DNA from: Mauremys mutica
Taxonomy: Eukaryota; Chordata; Testudines; Geoemydidae
DNA length: 64,000 nt
Direction of reading: 5' to 3'
NCBI RefSeq assembly: GCF_020497125.1
Contig: NC_059075.1
Location: forward strand, 108,849,222-108,913,221
The position numbers and the translations under genes were made by a program. Under the pieces are notes generated by a model. It saw only the letters and a list, made by a program, of their open reading frames with translations. It did not search any database and was not told the DNA's origin. Below, in pieces: positions 52,480 to 62,437 of the stretch (positions within the stretch are counted from its first letter, which is position 1; every line of letters begins with the position of its first letter).

Positions 52480-53560
52480 GATGGTCACAGTGGGATTTTG
52501 CATCTCTTCTGGCGAGTGAAGGCATGGGAAAGAGACTAATAATTCAGCTGCTGCTGCTTCTTTTGTATGTCTGGGGTAGATAGCAACCATTACAAATTTA
52601 TGTCTAGATTTGATAGCCATCACATTCACCAGCTCACTGCTGTGGCAATGTCCTTCAGGCCGCCAGCGAAATAACTCAGATATGATGTGCTCCATTGTTT
52701 GTTTGTGCCTGGTGATCACAGTCACATACAGGTGTTTGCCTCATTTTCCATTTAAACAGGGTTTGTCCACATCTCCTATGAGATGTCCTGATGCGATTCT
52801 ATCTGCACCAGTCTTTCTGACATAAAGCAAAACTCGCAGTTCCTCGGCAGGGTCAACGACAAGCTGTTTGTTTTGAGCAGTCGAAATGTTCCATGTGGCT
52901 CTCCATTGAGCCTCAGCGTTGAAGTTGAGTGTAAGAGCCTTGATGCAGTTCCGTAAAGGGTTGTAGGATTTTAATCTTGTCTTTGGCGGGTTCTGCAGGT
53001 CCTCGTGCAATGTTATCCTCATGTTTGCCTTGACATGGCTGAGAAAGCAAGATGTCTGGGCAGCTCTTCTAATCTGTGGAGGCTGGATGTGCGATAGAAC
53101 TGGGAACCAGATGTGAGCATCCCTGACACTATGCACACAACGTTGTTGAATTGAGTATCAAGGAGTTGAGTGTGACTGCTGTGAGACCACACTTGAGCAC
53201 AGTATTCAGCCACAGAATATATACTTGCGGTTTGTAGGGCCCATGGACTGAAGCCCCATGATGTTCCGGCCAGTTTCCTGATAAGCGTGACATGAGACCT
53301 GACCTTATTGCGGTGTTCCCGAGGTGTTGTCGAAAGGTCAAATTCTAGTCCAGTATAATGCCAAGATACTTTGGGTTAGCTTTATGGCTGACACTCTCAC
53401 CGCAGAACTGCATATCAAGTTTGGTATTAGCCATTTTATTGTTCAGATGGAAAGTGGTCGCCATGTCTTTTTTTCCCCCCCTAAGTTTCCAGTGTTGGAA
53501 ATTAGCCATTATGCTAAGATCTTGGGTTAAGATGCAGTTTGATGGTATCGAGGCAATTCA
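52480..53560 (-). mobile_element. Non-CR1 LINE relic, reverse transcriptase C-terminal part
   Basis: Minus-strand frames encode, in order, a block around W-P-E-H-H-G-A-S, then A-E-Y-C-A-Q-V-W-S-H-S-S-H-T-Q-L-L-D (53160-53213), V-L-S-H-I-Q-P-P-Q-I-R-R-A-A (about 53080) and a C-terminal Q-T-M-E-H-I-I-S-E (about 52690). A-E-Y-C-A-P-V-W-x-R-S and P-V-L-x-x-I-A-P-x-x-L-R-R are motifs of the jockey-group and related LINEs; CR1 has L-E-Y-C-V-Q-F-W here. Several frameshifts separate the parts. The exact clade is not decided. Confidence 0.6.
52741..53136 (-). pseudogene. Fragment of the non-CR1 LINE ORF
   Basis: A 131-codon open frame inside the relic, with V-L-S-H-I-Q-P-P-Q-I-R-R-A-A-Q at about residue 13. 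It follows the reverse transcriptase palm and precedes the C-terminal H-I-I-S-E part in the next frame. It is frameshifted on both sides and cannot make a complete enzyme. Confidence 0.55.
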
Positions 53561-55331
53561 GCAATTACTATATTAGGGATATCAGGTAAAGCTTGGTGTC
53601 TGCTACTGTGCTTCTGAGACATTAATGACTTTGCATGCTGTGTTGAGCTTCGATTATTGATAAATTGCTTCCTCCTCTTGTCACTGCAGCTGCACTACTC
53701 TGCACATAAGTGAATTAAGGCTTCCTGTAAAGATAGTCAGAGTGTGTCTGAAGCTGTTTTTACTTTTTTCCTACCCAGTACTTTCAGTACTGCTTGTATC
53801 CAGCTGTACTTGGCCCTCCTTTAAGTTTCTTTCCTGTTTTGCTTTCTGTAGACGGCACAGCACAGGGATTCCCATTCCTACAAAACATTTACAGAAGCAT
53901 GTGAACATGTAAACAGATATCCTTAAAATTGAATTAAACATACTGGGGGGGGGGGGGGGAACTGCGCTTTTCACGCACTCTGGGCTCAAACTTTGATCCA
54001 CCCTGTATATGTTAAAGTGGGGATTTTAATCAAAATCTTTCCTCACTGTGCTGCAACCCCTCTGACAACACTGCAGGGTGTAAATCTGGGATGATTGTGG
54101 CCCTCAGTGTATATTGAAAACGCTTACTGTCACTGTGATCCCTTTTTCCTGAATCCTTTTTCTGTCTAACATGACATATATTCATCATACATAATGATGC
54201 ATTTTAAGATGTCTGGATTTAAGCAGAAATGTAGTTCTGTCTTCAGTTTACTGGCAATGTGTTTACTGAAAACCCCCTATTCCTAGAACTGTTCTGACAT
54301 CGGTAGTAGTGCATAAACAGAGCCACTATCACTTCAGTTCATTTTAAGCATGGACTATATTTCCACTAACTGATAAGTAACTGAAGAAAAATCTTTCAAG
54401 CTTCCATCTGGGTGTCGCATACAATGACAAGTAAATAAACTCTTAAAAAGCAGTTGGCAGCATTTTCCTCTGACTGAGAGCAGAGTATGAGGATGCAGGT
54501 ACTTGTTAATTTAGGTTTAGCTCCTACAAATGACCTCCCCAGACACAGGCCTTCAATGGGTACACCTGGGCAGATTCATTACTAGGCAATAACTCTTCAT
54601 GACTTCCGCTTGCCAATTTCCATAGCATCTGGACATATGGCAAATACTAGAAGCAAGTCGTGCATTTATATTAAGCTGTTTGCAATGAACAGTACAAACA
54701 ATTAACACATTTAAACAAAACGTACTGAGCTGATTCTCTTTGCTGGTTGCCCAATCATGTATCTTTCCTTTTAGCTTAGCGGGCTACTGGAGAGAGCCCC
54801 TGACTAGTATTATTGGGGATAGGCTAGTTATCTCACAGTGGATAACAAAGAGATGGCCTCAAGTCCTTGTTATAATCATTCTGTGGCAAAACTGTAAATG
54901 TGGTGATAACTGGATGTTAGTCATGTGAGTAATTAAATCATAAATGGATCTAAAGCAAGTTTTGCCTAGCGAAAACAGGTATGAAATGAATCTGGGGGGA
55001 GACGGAGGTTTGGGAGCTTTTGATTGAATCAAATCCTGCCCAGGACTAGTTTCAGGAAGCCGCAGTTTGGATCAGCTCAAGTTTTTGTGGTCTGCATGGC
55101 TTTGCACTATGGGAAGCTTGTGGCATCAGTCACTGACAGACTGTCTACAAGAATCATTGGTTGCCCAGGGACGTTGAGATTGAAAGTGTAAAATTAACAA
55201 AATTGTGGGATTTTTAAACAGCTGCATTAAGCAAATTTGAACTCTCCTTTGCCAGGTCTGTGTATGCTGGGGCTGTTGTTGATCAAAGGCAGAATTTTAA
55301 TCCAGGTCTCAAAGTGAAATGCTAGTGATTA
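53561..55331 (+). other. Intron 1; poly-G at 53945-53959
   Basis: An uninterrupted run of 15 G. Nothing else recognised. Confidence 0.35.
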
Positions 55332-55339
55332 AACTAGTG

Positions 55340-56120
55340 CAGTGGTTCCCAAACTGGGGTTTGCGAACCCCTGGGAGTTTGCACAGTGTTACAGGGGATT
55401 CGCCAGAAAAATTGCCTTAATGGGGGCCAGAGGACCCTGGGCATGGGAGGCAGCAGGTGTGACCCAGTTGCAGAGCAGATAGCCTGGGCCCTGTGGAGCA
55501 CTGAGTGGGCAGCTGAGCCCCGGTCACCGGAGGCACCGGCTGCCCAAGCCCCATGCAGCGCGGGGCTGGGCAGCTGGGGCTGGCAGCCCGAGCCCCAGCA
55601 GTCAGTGGGGGCCAGCAGCCCGAGCCCCATGGAGTGTGGAGCTGGCAGCCCAGACCCTGTCCAGCAGGGGCCAGCTGCCTGAGCCCCATCGTGGGCAGGG
55701 AGGCAGCTGGGACCCCAGGCACGCAGGTGGCAGTTTGGCCCCCTGTTTTAGGCAGATGGGAAGGTGGGTGGCATGAGGGGCAGAGTGAGCAGGGGCCACG
55801 CTGTACGTGGGGAGTGGTCCAGGCTAATTTGTCCCTCGTGGGGCACCTGGCCCTGGTGGAAGACAAGGTGTTTGCGCGCCAAACCAACCGGAACCAGGGG
55901 GTAGTCACTGTGGCAGCGTTTAGGTGCCTCAGTAATTGGATACTAAGTCATTTTCTCTGGAGTGCTGTTTTGCTTCAGTGGGGGGTGAGTGGATGTTAGC
56001 ATCACACTGAGGAGATTTAAACTGAAATCCCTGGAAATATTCATTTTTAGGAGGGGATTCATGAGATTTCACATTTTAGTGAAAGGGGTTCACGGGTTGT
56101 TTAAAGTTTGGGAACCACTG
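55340..56120. mobile_element. hAT element, 781 bp
   Basis: CAGTGGTTCCCAAACT and AGTTTGGGAACCACTG are perfect inverted ends. AACTAGTG (55332-55339) and ACCTAGTG (56121-56128) are the 8-bp duplication, one mismatch. The right subterminal GGGGTTCACGGGTTG is typical of this group. The centre (55480-55790) is GC-rich, with GGCAGCCCGAGCCCC-type repeats; frames there are artefacts. Confidence 0.93.
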
Positions 56121-56499
56121 ACCTAGTGTATTACCTTGTATCCAGTGGTGAGCTGCAGCCGGTTCGCACCGGATCGCGCGAACCGGTTGTTAAATTTAGA
56201 AGCCCGTTTAGAACCGGTTGTTCCTGGACGAACAACTAGTTCCAAAAGGGCTTTTAAATTTAATAAAAGCTCTAGCAGCTCCCTGCCCTTCTCCCAGCCC
56301 CAGCTCACCTCACTCCGCCTCCTCTTCTAAACACTCCTCCGGCTTCTCCTCCCCCTCCCCAGCTTCCCGCGAATCAGCTGTTCGCGCGGGAAGCCTGGGA
56401 GGGCTGAGAAGACAGCAGAAGCTTCCACCAGGTGAGTTTGAGCTGGGGCCTGGGGGCGCCAGTGGGTGGAGGGCTCCAGGCGCCGCGCTGCCTGGTGAG

Positions 56500-56810
56500 G
56501 TCGGGGCCAGACCTTGGTCCCTGGGGCCGGGCGGCGCGGCTCCTGGTCCCCGGGGTCCAGCTGCGACCTTGCCGGGCAGGGCAGCGCGGCTCCTGCCCCG
56601 GGTCCTGCCCGGCGGCGCGGCTCCTGCCCCGGCCCCCGGGGTCCTGCCCGGCAGCGTGGCTCCTGTCCGGGGTCCGGGCCGGGCGGCACGGTTGCTGCCC
56701 CGGGGTCCGGGCCGGGTGGCGCGGGTCCGGCCCGGCGGCGTGGCTCCTGTTCGGCCCACGGGGTCCGGCCCGGGGGCGTGGTTCCTGCCTCGGCCCCCGG
56801 GGCGTCGGCT
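56500..56810. repeat. GC-rich minisatellite in hAT
   Basis: Variants of GGGGTCCGGGCCGGGCGGCG and GGCGCGGCTCCTGCCCCGG repeat several times, with unit lengths of roughly 25-45 bp. Confidence 0.75.
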
Positions 56811-56889
56811 GGGTGGCTCCGATCCCAGCCCCAGCCCACCTGGGCCCCCAGCTCCAGGCAGCACAGTAAGGGAGCAGGGAGCCGGTGTG

Positions 56890-57260
56890 GGAAGAGGGCA
56901 GGGGAGTTGGGGGGGTGATTAGTGTCAGAGCGGTCAGAGGGGAGAGAACAGGGGGATTGAATGGGGGCAAGGGTCCCGAGGGGCAGTCAGGAAGGAGCAG
57001 GGGTTGGATGGGGCGGTGGGGGGCAGTTAGGGGTGGGGATTCCAGGGACAGTCAGGGGACAGAGAGAAGGGGTGGTTGAATGGGGTAGGGGTCCCCGGGT
57101 GCCATCAGGAATGAGAGAAGGGGTTGGCTGGGGTGGCAGGGGGCAGACAGGGGACAGGGAAGGGGGGTGGATAGGGCATAGGTTGGGGGGCCTGTCAAGG
57201 AACATGGGGTGTGTGTGTGGATGGGGCATGACCCCCTCCTGGGGGGGGCATGACCCCTCC
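56890..57260. repeat. G-rich ~55-bp minisatellite in hAT
   Basis: Units with GGGGTTGG..TGGGG, GGGGGCAGT..GGGG and GGGACAGGGA or GGGGACAGAG text repeat about five to seven times, diverged. Confidence 0.65.
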
Positions 57261-57322
57261 TGGGGTGAGGAGGAGGAGGGAACCGGTTGTTAGTATTTTG
57301 GCAGCTCATCAATGCTTGTATC

Positions 57323-58429
57323 CTTTTCTGCAGTGTACTGTATCCATTCCCTAGTTAACAAGATGAGGAGGCTGTGAAGCTTGTTTACTGAATGCAGTTT
57401 TTAAACATCCTTGTTAGTAGTATTCCACCCACTTTATTCTGGAATACAAGAAGCTGAGGCTGCTTCTCTTGCCATAGCACACTCTAAGGAAGGCATGTGA
57501 TGCCTTGGCAGTGACGCATTGGTTTTAGTACCGTTGAGATGTTAAATCAGTGAGCCACACGAACTCTCCCTACTGAATGAAGAATAAACTTGGTCTTATT
57601 AAATGTTCTTGCCAGAGATTGTTCACACATTTTGGGCAATTGGACTCCTAGAAGTTTCCCCATTTTTGAAATAGCCTCATCTGCAGGAGTTCTAAATTGC
57701 CTCACTTTAGAGTTACACTTGTCATTTTGACTTTTAACCATTCAGTAGCAGCACAGAAAGAGTTTTTAAAAAGAACTTAGTTTTTTTTGTTTGTTTTTTT
57801 TAAAGGGGGGAAAAACAGCAGTTTGGCTACTGAAGGCAAGTTCTCATAGGGGGGAGAACCTAGTCAGGGCAACAGTTCTTCACACAACCTGTAAAGCTGG
57901 ATATTTAGTTCCTGTGTCAGAAGGGAGATCAGTGGCAATGGAAATAGGACAGTGGGCATTTCTCCATTATGCTCTGCTTACAGTTAAACAGATTATATGA
58001 ATTCAAGTTTCAGCTAAATGCTTGCTTCTCTTCACGGTGTGGAAGAACACTAGCAAGATCAAAAGAAAAGGGTAAAGAGGGAAGAATCCTAAATGAATGC
58101 TGGAGACTAGTCTGTGCTCCAACTTACTGTTACCATAATATAAGAACAATGATGTAGCTGATTAAATAAAAGGGCTGCAAGGATGTAACACTAATGAAAC
58201 ACAATACTTAATAAACCTGTGGAACTGAAAGTTGTATAATACCACTAAAACAACTTGCTTAGTATAATTCTGTAAAGATTAGATCATATTAACCAGAGTG
58301 TTCTCTGCATTTGTGCTAGCTAGGATAAAAATGGCAAGTATTTTCTGTCCTCATGTGTCAAAGCATAAGCTGATCTGCCAGAGCTAGCAAGAAATTTCCC
58401 CTACAGAGGTTTATGCTGCCTTCTGAATC
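57323..58429 (+). other. Intron 1, nothing recognised
   Basis: T-rich tract at about 57781-57801. No element termini or exons seen. Confidence 0.35.
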
Positions 58430-58515
58430 AGTCCATCATTGCCATTGTCAGAGGCAGGATATTGGACTCGGTGGACCGTTGGTCTTTTTCAATATGTCTG
58501 GCCCTATGTTTCAGA
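58430..58515 (+). mobile_element. CR1 LINE 3' end fragment
   Basis: ATTGTCAGAGGCAGGATATT and GGTGGACCGTTGGTC are CR1 3' UTR text, like that at 690-832. Confidence 0.6.
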
Positions 58516-59459
58516 CAGCTGTCTATAAAATATATTGAAATATCCTTTCTTCCTATTTGAGAATAGCCTCTCCTCCAATTTAGTTGCAAGCTGAAATATT
58601 TTTACTACTTTTGCAGTAGTAGTAAGTGCAGTAGTTCATTTAATTTATTATCTGGAAGTTTAAAAAAATGGCAATTTCATGTATCTGCTCCAAGTTTTAA
58701 CTTGGTGCTGTCTGTCACTCTCTGAGCATTTGCACTTCCTTGAGTCTTCATACTGGAGGCATAAGAAACAAATATCCCTCCTATGCTTTTTCAGATAGTG
58801 TGAACTTCTGATAGTGTCCCTATTATGGAGCCATGTGTCAGCTCTCCTGTTGTCACGTTTCATCCACACCCATGTTGTAAGTAAGCTAAATTACAGCAGC
58901 TTAGTCTATAAAGATGCCAGGATCAGCCTGTGCGCCTAATATTTACTGGTGCCCAAAGTTGTCACAACTTTGAGACCTTGTCTGTCAAAGAGCATATGTT
59001 AATACTTGTAATGATTTCATGATACTGGGGGGAGAGAATGGACAGAATTGTCTGTTTAAAACACCTCTCCCCTCTGCCCCCCTGGCCTCGTGACCAGATC
59101 CAGTTGGACTTTCTGGAGATTGAACAAATATCCCAGACTCTTCTGACACTTAATCACTGTAGTATTTAAACTTAAGTTGTTTCCATTGTGACAGCTGTGG
59201 CAATTTCCTGCAATATCTTTGGGAGATCTTACTGTACTAAGTTTAGGTATGGTTGTGGGCCTGGAACTAAGAACATTGTGGGTAGATTAGGTAAATTCAC
59301 TCAGGTTGTAACACCTCCAGAGAGGTACCACATTAGCGGTTCAGCAAGCTCTTCAGCCATCCCTTCTCAAACTCTTGGATGCAAATTACCTGATTTTAGT
59401 ACTTTCTGTTTTAACATTCTCCAGAGATTAGTGGCATAGAAAGAATGTTATTGCCATAC
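58516..59459 (+). other. Intron 1, nothing recognised
   Basis: No element ends or exon identified. Confidence 0.35.
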
Positions 59460-59634
59460 AGTAAGCTATATTAGCTGTTTTATCCCCAGATACAGAAGAG
59501 AAATATTTATTAAACATTTCTGCCTCTTCTGCATTATTATTGATAATTCTATCTTTTCATAGAATCTCAGGGTTGGAAGGGACCTCAGGAGGTCATCTAG
59601 TCCAGCCCCCTGCTCAAAGCAGGATCAAACCCAA

Positions 59635-59829
59635 CTAAATCATCCCAGCCAGGGCTTTGTCAAGCCTGACCTTAAAAACCTCTAAGGAAGGAGATTCCAC
59701 CACCTCCCTAGGTAACCCATTCCAGTGCTTCACCACCCTACTAGTGAAAAAGTTTTTCCTAATGTCCAACCTAAACCTCCCCCTCTGCAACTTGAGACCA
59801 TTACTCCTTGTTCTGTCATCTTCTACCAC
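59635..59829 (-). pseudogene. CR1 ORF2 C-terminal end
   Basis: This 64-codon frame holds the last part of CR1 ORF2, with [13 protein letters not shown] and [11 protein letters not shown], and ends at the usual CR1 stop. It is the downstream continuation of the reverse transcriptase half on the other side of the MITE. Confidence 0.85.
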
Positions 59830-59845
59830 TGAGAACAGTCTAGAT

Positions 59846-60164
59846 CAGGGGTCGGCAACTGGTGGCTCGCAGCTCGCCAGGGTAAGCACCCTGGCGGGCT
59901 GGCCTGGTTTGTTTATCTGCTGCGTCGGCAAGTTCGGCCGATCGCGGCTCCCACTGGCCGCGGTTCGTGGTCCCAGGCCAATGCGGGAGGCAGGAAGCGG
60001 CGCGAGCCGAGGGATGTTCTGGCCGCGGCTTCCTGCCTCCCGCATTGGCCTGGGACCGGGAGCCGCGATCGGCCGAACTTGCCGACGCGGCAGATAAACA
60101 AACCGGGCCGGCCCTCCAGGGTGCTTACCCTGGCGAGCCGCGAGCCACCGGTTGCCGACCCCTG
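59846..60164. mobile_element. Palindromic hAT MITE, 319 bp
   Basis: CAGGGGTCGGCAACTGG and CCGGTTGCCGACCCCTG are inverted ends, and pairing continues over most of the element. GTCTAGAT at 59838-59845 and 60165-60172 is a perfect 8-bp duplication. Same family as 16334-16661. Confidence 0.95.
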
Positions 60165-60174
60165 GTCTAGATCC

Positions 60175-60829
60175 ATCCTCTTTGGAACCCCCTTTCAGGT
60201 AGTTGAAAGCAGCTATCAAATACCCCCTCATTCTTCTCTTCTGCAGACTAAACAATCCCAGTTCCCTCAGCCTCTCCTCATAAGTCATGTGCTCCAGCCC
60301 CCTAATCATTTTTGTTGCCCTCCGCTGGACTCTCTCCAATTTATCCACATCCTTCTTGTAGTGTGGGGCCCAAAACTGGACACAGTACTCCAAATGAGGC
60401 CTCACCAGTGCTGAATAGAGGGGAATGATCACGTCCCTCGATCTGCTGGAAATGCCCCTACTTATACAACCCAAAATGCCATTAGCCTTCTTGGCAACAA
60501 GGGCACACTGTTGACTCATATTCAGCTTTTCGTCCACTGTAACCCCTAGGTCCCTTTCTGCAGAACTGCTGCCCAGCCATTCGGTCCCTAGTCTATAGCA
60601 GTGCATGGGATTCTTCCGTCCTAAATGCAGGACTCTGCACTTGTCCTTGTTGAACCTTATCATATTTCTTTTGGCCCAATCCTCTAATTTGTCTAGGTCC
60701 CTCTGTATCCTATCCCTACCCTCCAGCGTATCAACCACTCCTCCCAGTTTAGTGTCATCTGCAAACTTGCTAAGACTGCAGTCCACACCATCCTCCAGAT
60801 CGTTAATGAAGATATTGAACAAAACCGAG
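60175..60829 (-). pseudogene. CR1 reverse transcriptase, C-terminal half, split by MITE
   Basis: The frame starts in palm motif B/C text, [10 protein letters not shown], includes the catalytic F-A-D-D-T-K-L-G-G, then [17 protein letters not shown] and R-V-Q-R-R-A-T-K. It is open up to the MITE at 60164. The remaining C-terminus continues from 59845 down to 59635 (N-G-L-K-L-Q and R-V-V-K-H-W-N). If the MITE and one duplicated 8 bp are ignored, both sides lie in the same frame, so the insertion hit an open segment. The copy lacks its 5' half and is inactive. Confidence 0.88.
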
Positions 60830-61199
60830 TAAGTCCCCCTACTGCAGCACTTAGCGTACCTCTGCTCAGAGGGATCCCAGGCAAACTCCTTCTGTTTGCC
60901 GCTCTGCTGTTCGCAGTAATGGAGCAATGCCATTGTCACGTATCTTTTTGTTCCTAATATATTTTAAAAAACACCTTATTGTCCTTAATGCTACTAGCCA
61001 TAGATTTATTCTTGTGTCCCTTGGCTTCCTGTATCAATTTTCTACAATTTCTAACTTCTGATTTATACTCATTACTATCAACTTCCCCTTTCTTCCATTT
61101 GTTGTATATTATTTTATTTTTTACAGCTGCCTTTACTTCCCCTCTAAACTAGGTTTTTGTTTTTTAAGGAGCACAGTCTTCTTTTTCTGTTGTGGGACT

Positions 61200-61270
61200 G
61201 TGGCTTTTTGGGCATCTAGTTTTGGGCTTTTTGGGCATCTAGTTTTGGGCTTTTTGGGCATCTAGTTTTA
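61200..61270. repeat. 23-bp repeat, three copies
   Basis: GGCTTTTTGGGCATCTAGTTTT recurs three times in a row with 23-bp spacing and almost no divergence, inside the older LINE. Confidence 0.9.
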
Positions 61271-61565
61271 AATTCTTCTCATTATCATTTACTTGGTTTT
61301 TTTATAAATTTTTCCTCCCAGATGATTTGGCTCATAATTGTTGGTCCTATTAAAGCACCTTTATATTATTGGTCTGGACTTGATTCTGCTTGCACATATT
61401 AAATGTGACAAGTAGTGATCGCTTGTTTCTAAGCTACCATTAACATTTAGTTCTGTAATCAATTTTTTTTATTTGTTAGGATAAGGTCTAATATTGAATT
61501 CCCCTGGGTTGACTGCAACACTTTTTGAGATGGCATGTTGACCTAGGTCCTCTCCACTTCATTTT

Positions 61566-62189
61566 GTATTTCTTTCTGGACAGTTTATGTACTGTTGGCT
61601 CACATACTGCTTCTGGCTTGTATGCTGAACTGATGGTTCACAAGATCAGATTTTAGTAGACTTTTATATTTGAATTTGAAGTGTTTGGCATCAGTCAGCA
61701 TTTCTTTTTGTTTAATCATAACCTCCATACTCTTGAATGTTTGTTTATAAGCACGGTTAGCTAATTATAATCCCTCGATGGGGCTGAATCTGCATCCAGA
61801 AAGATCCAGTTAAATGATGAGATCTTGGGCTCGGGATGCTTTTGCTAAAAATAACTTATCGCTATTAGGGCTCATCTCATTTTAACACTGAAGTGTAAGT
61901 TCTGACTTTTTTTTTCCCATTGGGTGGTGAGGAGAGGCCTTTAGGGAAAGGAAATGTAGTAGCTGTTTTACTTTTAACTCTTAGTTGCATGCCATAGCAA
62001 GTATGTTAGTATATATAAAAAATAAGCATTGACTCAGAAACAAAAGAAATCTACATGTTTTGAAAAGCTATGAGGTTATTGGCCAATCATAACTGAGCAG
62101 GCCAAATACAATTTCATTCCACTGATTATATTAATGTTGGAAAAACGGTCGTATTATGTAGGAAACATACAAAAGCATTTAAAGTGTTC
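61566..62189 (+). other. Intron 1, AT-rich, nothing recognised
   Basis: No element ends or exons seen. Confidence 0.35.
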
Positions 62190-62200
62190 ATGTGTATATG

Positions 62201-62426
62201 TGAGAGGCAAGGTGGGTGAGATAATGTATTTTATTGGATCAAATCCTGTTGGTGAGAGAGACAAGCTTTCGAGCCACACAGAGCTCTTCTTCATATCAGG
62301 AGAGCCCTGTGTGTCTTGAAAGCTTGTCTTTCATCAACAAAAGTCGATCCAATAAAATATATTATTTCACCCACCTTGTCTGTCTCTAATATCCTGATAC
62401 CAACACTGCTACATAACACTGCATAC
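62201..62426. mobile_element. PLE remnant of a third family, palindromic
   Basis: GGCAAGGTGGGTGAGATAAT with TTTTATTGGATCAAATCCTG is mirrored by ATCCAATAAAATATATTATT and CACCCACCTTGTCTGTCTC. Flanks ATGTGTATATG (62190-62200) and ATGTATATATG (62427-62437) are a near-perfect 11-bp duplication. The right end ATATCCTGATACCAACACTG is the Penelope-type terminus. Confidence 0.8.
62261..62296 (-). ncRNA. Hammerhead-like motif, minus arm of PLE
   Basis: The reverse complement reads ATGAAGA, stem GAGCTC..GGCTC-like pairing, and GAAAGC. The first core base is A where C is required, so it is probably inactive. Confidence 0.45.
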
Positions 62427-62437
62427 ATGTATATATG

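Larger units (their letters stand above)
56143..57314. mobile_element. hAT element, 1172 bp
   Basis: CAGTGGTGAGCTGC and GGCAGCTCATCAATG are inverted ends, and AACCGGTTGTT recurs at both sides (56180-56222 and 57281). CTTGTATC at 56135-56142 and 57315-57322 is a perfect 8-bp duplication. There is no transposase. The interior has two minisatellites. Confidence 0.93.
59558..60829 (-). mobile_element. Younger CR1 LINE, 5'-truncated
   Basis: CATAGAATCTCAGGGTTGGA and GACCTCAGGAGGTCATCTAG are the reverse-strand CR1 3' UTR at the low-coordinate end. The coding part runs up to about 60829, where CR1 text stops in the middle of the palm domain. Positions 60830-60911 are unassigned. Confidence 0.9.
59460..61565 (-). 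mobile_element. Older CR1-clade LINE, split by a younger CR1
   Basis: On the minus strand, 61290-61565 encodes S-I-L-D-L-I-L-T-N-K-K-K-L and L-E-T-S-D-H-Y-L, the endonuclease C-terminus also seen in the 13367-13645 copy. 60940-61150 encodes the basic linker (G-E-V-D-S-N-E-Y-K-S-E), and 59475-59557 encodes I-N-N-N-A-E-E-A-E-M-F-N-K-Y-F-S-S-V. These follow LINE order and are interrupted at 59558-60829. Stops and indels are frequent. Confidence 0.7.

Noticed and set aside
55417..55999. 163-codon and 148-codon overlapping frames
   Set aside because: They fall in the GC-rich repeats of the 55340-56120 hAT and share no similarity with hAT transposase.
56218..56970. Long frames rich in Pro, Gly, Ala and Arg on both strands
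   Set aside because: They lie in a GC-rich minisatellite inside a hAT element with perfect target duplication; several frames are open at once, which is compositional.
60830..60939. Extension of the CR1 reverse transcriptase frame upstream of 60829
   Set aside because: The reading stays open but the protein text no longer resembles CR1; the junction is most likely the 5' truncation point.
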